DNA of 38,720 nucleotides from Candidatus Puniceispirillum sp. (lineage in GTDB: Bacteria; Pseudomonadota; Alphaproteobacteria; Puniceispirillales; Puniceispirillaceae): NCBI GenBank assembly GCA_016780525.1, contig JADHLR010000002.1, positions 1 through 38,720 on the forward strand. The letters are read 5' to 3'. The notes beneath the pieces were generated by a model. The model was not told the DNA's origin. It saw nothing but the letters and a program-made list of their open reading frames with translations, and ran no database searches. Shown one piece after another: positions 16,498 through 24,478 of this stretch (its first letter is position 1; the number at the start of each line of letters is the position of its first letter). The translations under genes were made by a program, and so were the position numbers.

Positions 16498-17400
16498 ATG
16501 GCCGCCAGATCAATGTTTCCAGCGATTAGCCCGGACGGCAACCTGTCGCGCTATCTGGATCAGATCCGCGCCTTTCCGATGCTCGAGCCGAACGAAGAAT
16601 ATATGCTGGCAAAAGCATGGAAAGAGAAAGGTGATGTCGCCGCCGCGCACCAGCTGGTGACCAGCCATCTGCGGCTTGTGGCAAAGATTGCCATGGGCTA
16701 TCGCGGCTATGGGCTGCCGGTTGCTGATCTGATTTCAGAGGGCAATCTGGGGATGATGCATGCGGTCAAAAAATTTGAGCCGGAAAAAGGCTTTCGCCTT
16801 GCCACATATGCGATGTGGTGGATCAAAGCAGCGATCCAGGAATATATTTTGCGGTCATGGTCTTTGGTCAAAATTGGCACAACCGCCGGCCAAAAAAAGC
16901 TGTTTTTCAATCTGCGCCGGATTAAAGGCCAGATACAAGCCATTGACGACGGTGATCTGAAACCGGAACAGGTCACGCAAATCGCCACGCAATTAAATGT
17001 GACCGAAGATGAAGTGATGTCGATGAACCAGCGCATGGCTGGCAATGACCGGTCGCTCAATGTGCCGCTGAGCCGTGATGGCGAAGGTGGCGGCGAATGG
17101 CAGGACTGGTTGCAGGATGACAGCCCGGATCAGGAAGCAACCTTTGCCGATCATGAAGAATATGATGCACGGAAAAATCTGATGCTTGACGCCATGCAGG
17201 GTTTGAACCCGCGCGAACAGCGTATTCTGGCGGCGCGGCGTCTGTCAGAACCACCATTGACGCTTGAGGATCTTGCCACCGAGTTCAATATCAGCCGCGA
17301 GCGCATCCGGCAGATCGAAGTCCGGGCATTTGAAAAGCTACAAAAGGCCGTGCGCGATAAAGCGGCTGCGTTGAAATTGCTGCCGCATGTCGAGGCCTAG
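16498..17400 (+). CDS. rpoH: RNA polymerase sigma-32 factor RpoH
   Basis: RpoH directs RNA polymerase to heat-shock promoters. The 300-residue protein has sigma region 2 (about 48-118, including LISEGNLGMMHAVKKF and YAMWWIKAAIQEYIL) and the RpoH box QKKLFFNLR (132-140), which distinguishes RpoH from housekeeping sigma factors. Region 4 has its DNA-binding helix-turn-helix at about 254-285 (LEDLATEFNISRERIRQIE). GAGGAG (16484-16489) precedes the ATG by 8 nt. A second ATG at 16493 is in another frame and is not used. It lies downstream of rluD and is convergent with purA. FtsH, which degrades RpoH in E. coli, is encoded in the same window. Many alphaproteobacteria have two RpoH paralogues; only one is visible here. 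Confidence 0.97.
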   Translation: MAARSMFPAISPDGNLSRYLDQIRAFPMLEPNEEYMLAKAWKEKGDVAAAHQLVTSHLRLVAKIAMGYRGYGLPVADLISEGNLGMMHAVKKFEPEKGFRLATYAMWWIKAAIQEYILRSWSLVKIGTTAGQKKLFFNLRRIKGQIQAIDDGDLKPEQVTQIATQLNVTEDEVMSMNQRMAGNDRSLNVPLSRDGEGGGEWQDWLQDDSPDQEATFADHEEYDARKNLMLDAMQGLNPREQRILAARRLSEPPLTLEDLATEFNISRERIRQIEVRAFEKLQKAVRDKAAALKLLPHVEA

Positions 17401-17446
17401 AACGGGCCCTGTTAACGCCTAAAACCGGATGGTCACGGCCGGCTGA

Positions 17447-18745
17447 TCAGCCCTCAAACGGGTCTTTCACAAGGATCGTGTCATCGCGTTCCGGGCTTGT
17501 TGACAGCAATGTGACCGGCATTTTGGTCAGTTCCTCAACACGCCGGATATATTTCACCGCATTCGCCGGTAAATCAGCCCAGCTGCGGGCGCCGTAGGTG
17601 CTATCCTGCCAGCCGGGCATTTCTTCATAAACCGGCTTGCAGGCTGCCTGCGCCCCCATATCCGAGGGGAAATAATCAAGAATTTCGTCACTGCCATCGA
17701 CCTGATAACCAATACAAATCTTCAAAATATCAAATCCATCCAGCACATCCAGCTTGGTCAGCGCCATGCCGCTGATCCCGGCAACATGTCCGGCCTGCCT
17801 GACCATCACAGCATCAAACCAGCCACACCGCCGTTTGCGGCCTGTTACCGTGCCAAATTCGCGGCCGCGTTCGCCCATACGCGTGCCATCCGCACCAAAA
17901 TCTTCGGTCGGAAACGGGCCGCTGCCAACGCGGGTTGTATAGGCTTTGGTAATGCCAAGCACAAAGCCGATATCGGTTGGGCCGATACCGGCGCCTGTTG
18001 CCGCCTGCCCGGCAACGGTGTTGCTGGAGGTGACAAACGGATAGGTGCCGTGATCAATATCGAGCATGACTCCCTGGGCCCCTTCAAACAAAATACGCTT
18101 ATTCGCCGCCCGTGCATCGGCCAGATACCGCCAGCTCTGCCCGGAAAAAGCTAAAAGCTGGTCACGCATCGCCATCAACTCGGCACCCATCGCCTTGGCA
18201 TCGGCCAAAGGCTGGTCAGCCGCTTTCAACCATACATTGTGATGCGCAACCAAGGCATCAAGCTTGTCAGCAAGCGCCGATGCAGACGCCAGATCAGCAA
18301 GCCGAACGGCGCGGCGGGCCACTTTATCTTCATAAGCCGGGCCAATGCCGCGTCCGGTGGTGCCAATTTTCTGTTCGCCGCGTAACGCTTCACGCGCCGC
18401 GTCAACAGCCTGATGCACCGGCAGGATAAGCGCCGCCGATTCAGACACCAAAAATGTTTCCGGGGTAATGCTGGCGCCTTGCGAGCGCAGTAATTCTATT
18501 TCCTTGAGCAAATGCGCCGGGTCAATCACCACACCATTGCCAATCACCGACATTTTGCCAGGCCGCACAATACCTGATGGCAGCAATGATAATTTATATT
18601 CAACACCTTCAATGACCAGCGTATGACCCGCATTATGGCCGCCCTGAAACCGCACCACGACATCGGCGCGGCTCGACAGCCAGTCAACAATTTTACCTTT
18701 GCCCTCATCACCCCATTGGGCGCCAATAACCGCTACATTCGCCAT
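17447..18745 (-). CDS. purA: Adenylosuccinate synthetase
   Basis: PurA joins IMP and aspartate using GTP to form adenylosuccinate, the first committed step to AMP. The 432-residue length is standard. The N-terminal P-loop GAQWGDEGKGK carries the catalytic Asp and the general base region, and GGHNAGHT holds the catalytic His. TGRGIGPAYEDK, FEGAQGVMLDIDHGTYPFVT and TGRKRRCGWFD follow in family order. AAGG lies about 8 nt before the ATG. The gene is separated from serA by 150 bp, so it may have its own promoter. It is convergent with rpoH across 46 bp with no clear terminator. Confidence 0.98.
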   Translation of the reverse strand: MANVAVIGAQWGDEGKGKIVDWLSSRADVVVRFQGGHNAGHTLVIEGVEYKLSLLPSGIVRPGKMSVIGNGVVIDPAHLLKEIELLRSQGASITPETFLVSESAALILPVHQAVDAAREALRGEQKIGTTGRGIGPAYEDKVARRAVRLADLASASALADKLDALVAHHNVWLKAADQPLADAKAMGAELMAMRDQLLAFSGQSWRYLADARAANKRILFEGAQGVMLDIDHGTYPFVTSSNTVAGQAATGAGIGPTDIGFVLGITKAYTTRVGSGPFPTEDFGADGTRMGERGREFGTVTGRKRRCGWFDAVMVRQAGHVAGISGMALTKLDVLDGFDILKICIGYQVDGSDEILDYFPSDMGAQAACKPVYEEMPGWQDSTYGARSWADLPANAVKYIRRVEELTKMPVTLLSTSPERDDTILVKDPFEG

Positions 18746-18895
18746 TCCGTTACCTTTATCATATGGGGATCAACGCCGTTTTTGTAATTGACGTCACAAC
18801 TGTTGCTTTTGGCCTGAACTGGCCGGCTGGCAAAGATTGAACACGGCGCTGTTTATAACAGAAGCGCGGGATAAAAAGCAATGCAGGAGACCCGC

Positions 18896-20485
18896 CTAAT
18901 GCAGTTGCGAAAATTGCAAAATATCCGCACGCACCACCTGACTTAGGGCTTTGATTTCGTCTAGCACCTCATCTGGCACCGTGCCATCAATTTCCACAAG
19001 GGCAACGGCCTCGCCGCCAACATCGCGGCGACCAAGGTGGAACGTCGCGATATTCAACCCATGTTGGCCACATAATGATCCCAGATCACCAATAAAACCG
19101 GGGCTGTCATAATTGCGAAGATAAAGCAGATTTTGCGGAAAATCGGACTCGACCGCAATCGATTGCACTTCGACAATGCGCGGCTTGTTGCCACCAATAA
19201 GGGTGCCGGCAATGGTGCGTTCGTCATCTCCATACATGATCGTGACGCGCAGCAATGTTTCATAATCGCATTGCCGGTCATGGCGTATTGTCGAGACCGA
19301 AATACCGTTACTTGACGCCACATCTGCGGCATTCACCATATTGACTGATTCCATATTTGGCCCCAGCAACCCGGCCAATGTCGCGGCGGTGATCGGGTCG
19401 GCATTCAGTTTGGCGGCGCGGCCATCAAGCTCTATCACAACAGATTTCAAACCGGTCGCGCTTACCTGTCCTAAAAACCCGCCAAGGCGGCTGCCAAGAT
19501 CCATATAGGGTTTGAGAACCGGCGCCTCTTCCGCCGAGACCGACGCGATATTCAATGCGTTCGTCAACGCACCGGTGGTCAGATATTCAGCCATCTGTTC
19601 AGCCACCTGCACCGCCACTTTTTCCTGTGCCTCGACGGTACTGGCGCCCAGATGCGGCGTGGCCACGACAGCATCGAAATCAAACAGAATATTATCGGTC
19701 GCCGGTTCCTGCATAAACACATCAAGCGCCGCACCGGCCACATGGCCAGTTTGAAGCGCCGCCGCCAATGCCAGCTCATCGACAAGACCGCCTCGCGCAC
19801 AATTGATGATCCGCACGCCTTGTTTTGTTTTGTTAAGCGCGTCCGCACCGATGATATTGCGGGTTGCTGCGGTCATCGGCGTATGAATGCTGATAAAATC
19901 AGCCCGCCGCAACAACTCATCAAGATCGACTTTTTCAACACCCATCCGTTTTGCATTTTCCTCGGACAGATAGGGATCATACCCCACCACCCGCATGCGC
20001 AACCCCTGCGCCCGGTCGGCGACAATCGAGCCAATATTTCCACAACCCACAAGGCCAAGACATTTGCCGGTCAATTCAGTCCCCATAAAGCGGGATTTTT
20101 CCCATTTTCCGGCTTTCGTCGACTGTGACGCCTGCGGAATTTGGCGGGCCAATGCCAGCATCATGGCAATCGCATGTTCGGCGGTTGTAACGGCATTGCC
20201 ATACGGCGTATTCATCACCACCACACCACGTTTGGTGGCGGCGGCGATGTCCACATTATCGACACCGATACCAGCGCGCCCGACAACTTTCAAATTGTCA
20301 GCAGCGGCGAGAACCGCCTCGGTGACCTTGGTGGCCGAGCGGATTGCCAACCCGTCATACGCCCCAATGATGGCCTGCAATTCTTCTGCTGACAGGCCTG
20401 TTTTGACATCGGCATCAACGCCATGCGCGGCAAACACATCGACTGCATTCTGGCTTAATTTATCGCTTATCAGTACTTTTGGCAT
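18896..20485 (-). CDS. serA: D-3-phosphoglycerate dehydrogenase
   Basis: SerA oxidises 3-phosphoglycerate to 3-phosphohydroxypyruvate with NAD+, the first step of serine synthesis. The 529-residue protein is the long form. It has a substrate-binding domain interrupted by an NAD-binding Rossmann domain (GLVGCGNIGSIVADR at about 144-158), the active-site segments RAGIGVDNVD, CARGGLVDE and PHLGAST, an allosteric ASB domain (about 320-450), and a C-terminal ACT domain (about 455-529, with DSPGFIGDLGSLCG). The ACT domain suggests serine feedback, although not all long-form enzymes respond. It lies 84 bp downstream of serC on the same strand, giving a serC-serA operon. The ATG has AAGGA about 8 nt upstream, inside a small hairpin. 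Confidence 0.97.
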   Translation of the reverse strand: MPKVLISDKLSQNAVDVFAAHGVDADVKTGLSAEELQAIIGAYDGLAIRSATKVTEAVLAAADNLKVVGRAGIGVDNVDIAAATKRGVVVMNTPYGNAVTTAEHAIAMMLALARQIPQASQSTKAGKWEKSRFMGTELTGKCLGLVGCGNIGSIVADRAQGLRMRVVGYDPYLSEENAKRMGVEKVDLDELLRRADFISIHTPMTAATRNIIGADALNKTKQGVRIINCARGGLVDELALAAALQTGHVAGAALDVFMQEPATDNILFDFDAVVATPHLGASTVEAQEKVAVQVAEQMAEYLTTGALTNALNIASVSAEEAPVLKPYMDLGSRLGGFLGQVSATGLKSVVIELDGRAAKLNADPITAATLAGLLGPNMESVNMVNAADVASSNGISVSTIRHDRQCDYETLLRVTIMYGDDERTIAGTLIGGNKPRIVEVQSIAVESDFPQNLLYLRNYDSPGFIGDLGSLCGQHGLNIATFHLGRRDVGGEAVALVEIDGTVPDEVLDEIKALSQVVRADILQFSQLH

Positions 20486-20496
20486 CGGGTTTCATT

Positions 20497-20512
20497 CCTT
20501 TTTTTTAAAAGG
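20497..20512 (-). promoter_or_regulatory. Small hairpin covering the serA ribosome-binding site
   Basis: On the minus strand, CCTTTT and AAAAGG form 6-bp arms around a 4-A loop. The right arm includes part of the AAGGA Shine-Dalgarno sequence of serA. The stem is AU-rich and weak, so control of translation here is only a possibility. Confidence 0.3.
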
Positions 20513-20569
20513 CTAGGTGATCACATCGACCGGTTTGGCCGGGCTAGATATGCTTCAAAGCATTATTCA

Positions 20570-21736
20570 TCAGCCCATTTCGGCACGTTGGGCGGCATAG
20601 GCCCAATCAATCCAAGGCAGTAATGCTTCAACATCGCTGGCATCAACCATTGGCCCGGCCCAGATCCGCAAGCCAGCCGGGGCATCACGATATGAGCCCA
20701 GATCATAGCCAACGCCTTCGGCATCCAGACGCGCTGCCAACGCCGCGGCAAAACCCGCCTTTTGCGCCGCGTCAAGCGCAACAAACCACGGATCAATGAT
20801 CGACAGAGTCACGCTTGTATTCGATATCGTAGCCGGATGCTCGGCCAGAAAGCCAAATATAGACGATGCATCCACCCACCGGCGGATGGCCGCCAAACAC
20901 GCCTCTGACCGATCAATCAGGGCTGGCAAACCACCAATTGACTGCGCCCATAATAACGCATCAAGCGCATCTTCGATCACCAGCATTGACGGCGTGTTGA
21001 TCGTATTGCCATTGAAAATAGACGCGTTGAAGGCGCCATTTTTGGTCAGGCGGAATAATTTTGGAATGGGCCAGGGCGGTGTATAAAGATTCAACCGTTC
21101 CACCGCACGTGGCGACAATATCATCACCCCATGCGCGCCCTCACCGCCGATGGCTTTTTGAAAACTAAAGGTCACGACATCTAGCTTTGTCCATGGCAAC
21201 TGCATGGCAAAACAGGCCGAGGTCGCATCGGCAATCACAAGACCCTCGCGGTCATCAGCAATCCAGTCGCCATCGGGCAGTTTCACGCCGGATGTGGTGC
21301 CGTTCCATGTCAGCACAACATCATTGGCAAAATTGACCGCGGCCAGATCGGGCAACTGCCCATAGGGCGCCTGATGCAGGGTAACATCGTCAAGCCGCAA
21401 CTGGCCGACAATATCATTCACCCAATCTTTGCCAAAAGATTCCCAAGCCAACACATCGACGCCGCGCGCGCCAAGCATCGACCACAAAGCAATCTCAACA
21501 GCACCGGTATCTGATCCCGGCACAATGCCAATCAGGTAATCATCCGGCATCTGCAATATTTCGCGCGCCAGTTGCATCGTTTCGGTGATTTTTGATTTTG
21601 CAGCTTTTGATCGATGTGACCTGCCAAGGACAGCATCGCTGAGAATATTTGGCGACCAGCCGGGACGTTTGGTTGTCGGCCCAGATGAAAAAAACGGCAA
21701 GGCTGGCCGCATGGCCGGCTTGATTGGCGGTGTCAT
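20570..21736 (-). CDS. serC: Phosphoserine aminotransferase
   Basis: SerC transfers an amino group from glutamate to 3-phosphohydroxypyruvate, giving phosphoserine; it is PLP-dependent and cytoplasmic. The ATG at 21736 is chosen because GAGGA lies just upstream; an in-frame ATG at 21808 would overrun a structured leader. The resulting 388-residue protein matches the alphaproteobacterial/archaeal-like SerC subtype rather than the E. coli one: PFFSSGPTTKRPGW, GIVPGSDTGAVEIALW, VLTWNGTTSGV, and IADATSACFAM. The PLP lysine is Lys194 in SFQKAIGGEG. It is first in a serC-serA operon and carries an unusual leader described separately. Confidence 0.95.
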   Translation of the reverse strand: MTPPIKPAMRPALPFFSSGPTTKRPGWSPNILSDAVLGRSHRSKAAKSKITETMQLAREILQMPDDYLIGIVPGSDTGAVEIALWSMLGARGVDVLAWESFGKDWVNDIVGQLRLDDVTLHQAPYGQLPDLAAVNFANDVVLTWNGTTSGVKLPDGDWIADDREGLVIADATSACFAMQLPWTKLDVVTFSFQKAIGGEGAHGVMILSPRAVERLNLYTPPWPIPKLFRLTKNGAFNASIFNGNTINTPSMLVIEDALDALLWAQSIGGLPALIDRSEACLAAIRRWVDASSIFGFLAEHPATISNTSVTLSIIDPWFVALDAAQKAGFAAALAARLDAEGVGYDLGSYRDAPAGLRIWAGPMVDASDVEALLPWIDWAYAAQRAEMG

Positions 21737-21818
21737 AACATCCTCGCGGTCACATGTTGCCACCCGTTGGGGGGTGACGGCCCGCATCATGCTTCGCAAA
21801 AACCTCAATTGATGTCAA
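21737..21818 (-). promoter_or_regulatory. Structured serC leader with -35-like TTGACA (candidate serC RNA motif)
   Basis: A perfect TTGACA (minus strand, 21818-21813) lies about 80 bp upstream of the serC start, but no good -10 follows at normal spacing. Between it and the ATG the minus strand can form mutually exclusive structures. CACCC/GGGTG pair across 21776-21761. GTCAC (21778-21774) instead pairs with GTGAC (21753-21749), extended by GCG/CGC pairing (21785-21783 with 21748-21746). AACAT/ATGTT (21758-21754 with 21741-21737) places the GAGGA ribosome-binding site at the loop edge. A conserved RNA element called the serC motif is known upstream of serC in alphaproteobacteria. I cannot verify a consensus match from memory. 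Confidence 0.45.
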
Positions 21819-21881
21819 CCGACCAAAAAATGATCAGGTGAAATATATTACCATGGGTTAATAGACTGTTTTTAAATAATT

Positions 21882-23234
21882 TTAATCGGCAGCCTGTTTG
21901 ATGCGCAAAATTATTGCATCGATTGCCCGGGCCACAAGCGCGTCACTATCAGCTTCAACCATAACCCGAACCAGAGACTCGGTGCCGGATGGACGCACCA
22001 GAATCCGACCCGCGCCATTCATCTCAGCCTCAATAGCGGTCAGATCAGCCTGTAATTTTGTGTCATGCAAAATTTGCGGATCGATGTCCCGCAGATTTTC
22101 CAGACGTTGCGGGCTGGGCGAAAAACAGTGAAAAAAACTGCTGGCTGGTTGTTCTGCCTGCTGCATCAACGCCAGCATTTGCAAGGCTGCCAGCAGACCA
22201 TCGCCAGCCCGTGCCAGATGTGTCATCAAAATATGGCCGGACGGTTCACCACCCAGATTATATCCGTCAGCGCGCATCTTTTCCAAAATATACCGGTCGC
22301 CAACATTGGTGCGATGCAAGGTCAGACCCGCCTCGCGCAGGCGCATTTCAAGACCGCGATTGCTCATCACCGTGCCAACCACCGCATCACCGCTCAGCGT
22401 GCCTTTTTGGTGCAGCGACAGCGCCAGCCGCCCCAAAATCTGGTCACCATCAATAATCGCCCCGGTTTCATCAGCCAAAATCAAACGGTCGGCATCACCG
22501 TCAAGGCAAATGCCGGCATCTGCCCCATGCTCGACCACCGCAGCGGCCATCATCTGCGGGTATACCGCGCCGCAGCCATCATTGATGTTGAAACCATCCG
22601 GGCTTACCGCCAGCGGGATCACCTCGGCGCCAAGCTCGTAAAGCGTATCAGGCGCGGTGCGGTAGGCCGCCCCATTCGCACAATCGACAACGATCTTCAG
22701 ACCATCCAGGCGCATCCGGCCGGGCAAGGTAGATTTGGCAAATTCGACATAACGTCCAACCGAATCGAGCATGCGCCGGGCGCGGCCAAGCTGGTTTGGC
22801 TCGGCCAAGGCGATTGAGCCAGCCGCCAGCGCCGAAATTTCAGCCTCGATGGCATCATCAAGCTTATAACCATCCGGGCCAAATAATTTGATGCCATTAT
22901 CATGGTGCGGGTTATGGCTCGCCGATATCATCACCCCAAGTTCGGCCCGCAAAGACCGCGTTAAATGCGCCACAGCAGGCGTTGGAATAGGCCCAAGCAA
23001 GCGACAATCCAGACCGATTGATGTAAAACCGGCCACCATCGCCGCCTCAATCATATAGCCGGATAATCTTGTATCCTTACCGATCACGACTTTCGGGCGG
23101 GCATGTTTTATCCCCGGATTACGATCGGCAAACCAGCGACCCGCCGCCAGCGCCAGCCGCACAACGGCTTCGGCAGTCATCGAGCCGGTATTAATACGGG
23201 CGCGCACCCCATCTGTCCCAAACAACCCTGCCAT
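21882..23234 (-). CDS. glmM: Phosphoglucosamine mutase
   Basis: GlmM interconverts glucosamine-6-phosphate and glucosamine-1-phosphate, supplying UDP-GlcNAc for peptidoglycan and lipid A. The 450-residue length is standard. The N-terminal FGTDGVR motif is followed by the phosphoserine active site ISASHNP (Ser106), the metal-binding loop DGDADR (245-250), the sugar-binding GGEPSGH, and the phosphate-binding RPSGTESLVRVM near the C-terminus. AAGGGG precedes the ATG. It lies at the end of the cpoB-tilS-ftsH-folP-glmM run; ftsH-folP-glmM order is widely conserved among proteobacteria. A 106-bp gap separates it from folP. Confidence 0.97.
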   Translation of the reverse strand: MAGLFGTDGVRARINTGSMTAEAVVRLALAAGRWFADRNPGIKHARPKVVIGKDTRLSGYMIEAAMVAGFTSIGLDCRLLGPIPTPAVAHLTRSLRAELGVMISASHNPHHDNGIKLFGPDGYKLDDAIEAEISALAAGSIALAEPNQLGRARRMLDSVGRYVEFAKSTLPGRMRLDGLKIVVDCANGAAYRTAPDTLYELGAEVIPLAVSPDGFNINDGCGAVYPQMMAAAVVEHGADAGICLDGDADRLILADETGAIIDGDQILGRLALSLHQKGTLSGDAVVGTVMSNRGLEMRLREAGLTLHRTNVGDRYILEKMRADGYNLGGEPSGHILMTHLARAGDGLLAALQMLALMQQAEQPASSFFHCFSPSPQRLENLRDIDPQILHDTKLQADLTAIEAEMNGAGRILVRPSGTESLVRVMVEADSDALVARAIDAIILRIKQAAD

Positions 23235-23340
23235 AAAAGCCCCTTTTTAAACTGACAACACCACCCATGGCGGCATCATCGACCCTATTGGTTAATCTAG
23301 AATAGCTTGCCACCAGTTCACAAGCGCAGAAACGTTACTC

Positions 23341-24468
23341 TCAATTCTGCTCTTTGGCCTGTTCGCCGGCTATGGCCTGGTCGCTGGCTAATGCCTGTTC
23401 AACGGCTAATGCCTGGGCGGTTTCTGCAACATCATGGACACGCAGCATCTGCGCCCCTTGTCGATAGGCCACCATTGCCAGAACCAGTGATCCGGGCAGA
23501 CGCTGATCAGCCGGTTCACCCTGTGATAATATGGCGATTGTCGATTTGCGGCTGGCACCAAACAGCAATGGCACACCCAGCCCATGAAACATGGCCAGCC
23601 AGTTCACAATTTGCAGATTATGCGCGACGGTCTTGCCAAAGCCGAAACCCGGATCAATTGCAATATGCGATTTGGCTATGCCAGCCGCCATAAGCGCCTG
23701 TATGCGCTCTTCTAAAAACTGGTAAATCTCGATCGGTGCAAAGCCGTATTCGGGGGCCTGCTGCATGGTCTCGGGCTGGCCTTGCATATGCATGATGATG
23801 ACCGGAACATTGCTGGCCACCGCCGCTTCCACCGCCCCGTCACGCCGCAAGGCTTCGACATCATTAATGATACCGGCACCAGCCGCACAGGCGCGGGTCA
23901 TAACATCGCCATGGCGTGTATCAATAGAAATCCGCACATTCTGTTGCGCCAGCCCGGTTATCGGCGGTAACACCCGCGCCAATTCCTGATTGCGGGTAAT
24001 CGGTGCAGCGCCGGGCCTTGTTGACTCACCGCCAACATCAATAATCGATGCGCCGGCCTGCCACATCGCCATGCCGCTGGCCATCGCTTTCGCCGGTGCC
24101 AGATGCGCGCCACCATCAGAAAAACTGTCCGGCGTTGTGTTAATCACCCCCATCAGATGCGGCTTTGACATGTCCAGACCGGCAAATTCGGCGCGTGCAG
24201 CATAGAGTTGATCAAGCCATGCTGCGGCTTTGTTGCGGTCATCGGCCTGTTCAATGACGGCATCTTCGGACATGCGGGTGATCTGATAGTGATCGTCAGA
24301 ATTGCGCGTTACCACGTCAAAGTGATGCGCTGTTGCCCATCCGGCGGCAATCGGCACGGTTGCATCACCAGCGGCACCGATGACCGGCCGCACCCATGTG
24401 GGCACAGCAAAAGGCGGCACCATTGGTGCCGCCTGTGTGGTTTTGGTCAATTTAGGTCTGCCCTGCAT
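23341..24468 (-). CDS. folP: Dihydropteroate synthase with N-terminal extension and repeat C-terminus
   Basis: FolP condenses 4-aminobenzoate with dihydropterin pyrophosphate in folate synthesis; it is the sulfonamide target. The TIM-barrel core begins near residue 103 with GVINTTPDSFSDGG and continues with GGESTRPGA, SIDTRHGDV, GIINDVEAL, IIMHMQG, IDPGFGFGKT and LLFGASRKST. The 375-residue length exceeds the ~280 of E. coli. About 100 residues precede the core and have no motif I recognise, a feature I believe is shared by other alphaproteobacterial FolPs. The last ~25 residues are a degenerate QALAVE-type hexapeptide repeat encoded by an 18-bp tandem repeat. The start lies 10 nt after the ftsH stop, suggesting coupling. 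Confidence 0.94.
   Translation of the reverse strand: MQGRPKLTKTTQAAPMVPPFAVPTWVRPVIGAAGDATVPIAAGWATAHHFDVVTRNSDDHYQITRMSEDAVIEQADDRNKAAAWLDQLYAARAEFAGLDMSKPHLMGVINTTPDSFSDGGAHLAPAKAMASGMAMWQAGASIIDVGGESTRPGAAPITRNQELARVLPPITGLAQQNVRISIDTRHGDVMTRACAAGAGIINDVEALRRDGAVEAAVASNVPVIIMHMQGQPETMQQAPEYGFAPIEIYQFLEERIQALMAAGIAKSHIAIDPGFGFGKTVAHNLQIVNWLAMFHGLGVPLLFGASRKSTIAILSQGEPADQRLPGSLVLAMVAYRQGAQMLRVHDVAETAQALAVEQALASDQAIAGEQAKEQN
23357..23410 (-). repeat. 18-bp tandem repeat, three units, in the folP 3' end
   Basis: Units at 23357-23374, 23375-23392 and 23393-23410 share the pattern GCCTG-TCG-CGGCTAAT with a few changes, and a partial fourth unit follows at 23411. They are in frame and encode QALAVE, QALASD and QAIAGE-like hexapeptides at the FolP C-terminus, beyond the catalytic barrel. 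Confidence 0.85.
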
Positions 24469-24478
24469 CTAACGGGTC

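Noticed and set aside
17441..17452. Perfect 12-bp palindrome GGCTGATCAGCC over the purA stop codon
   Set aside because: No loop and no T-tract, so not a terminator; short palindromes of this size in coding sequence occur by chance.
18849..18861. Small hairpin CTGTT-TAT-AACAG between serA and purA
   Set aside because: Five base pairs only and no T-run; not enough to call a terminator or an operator.
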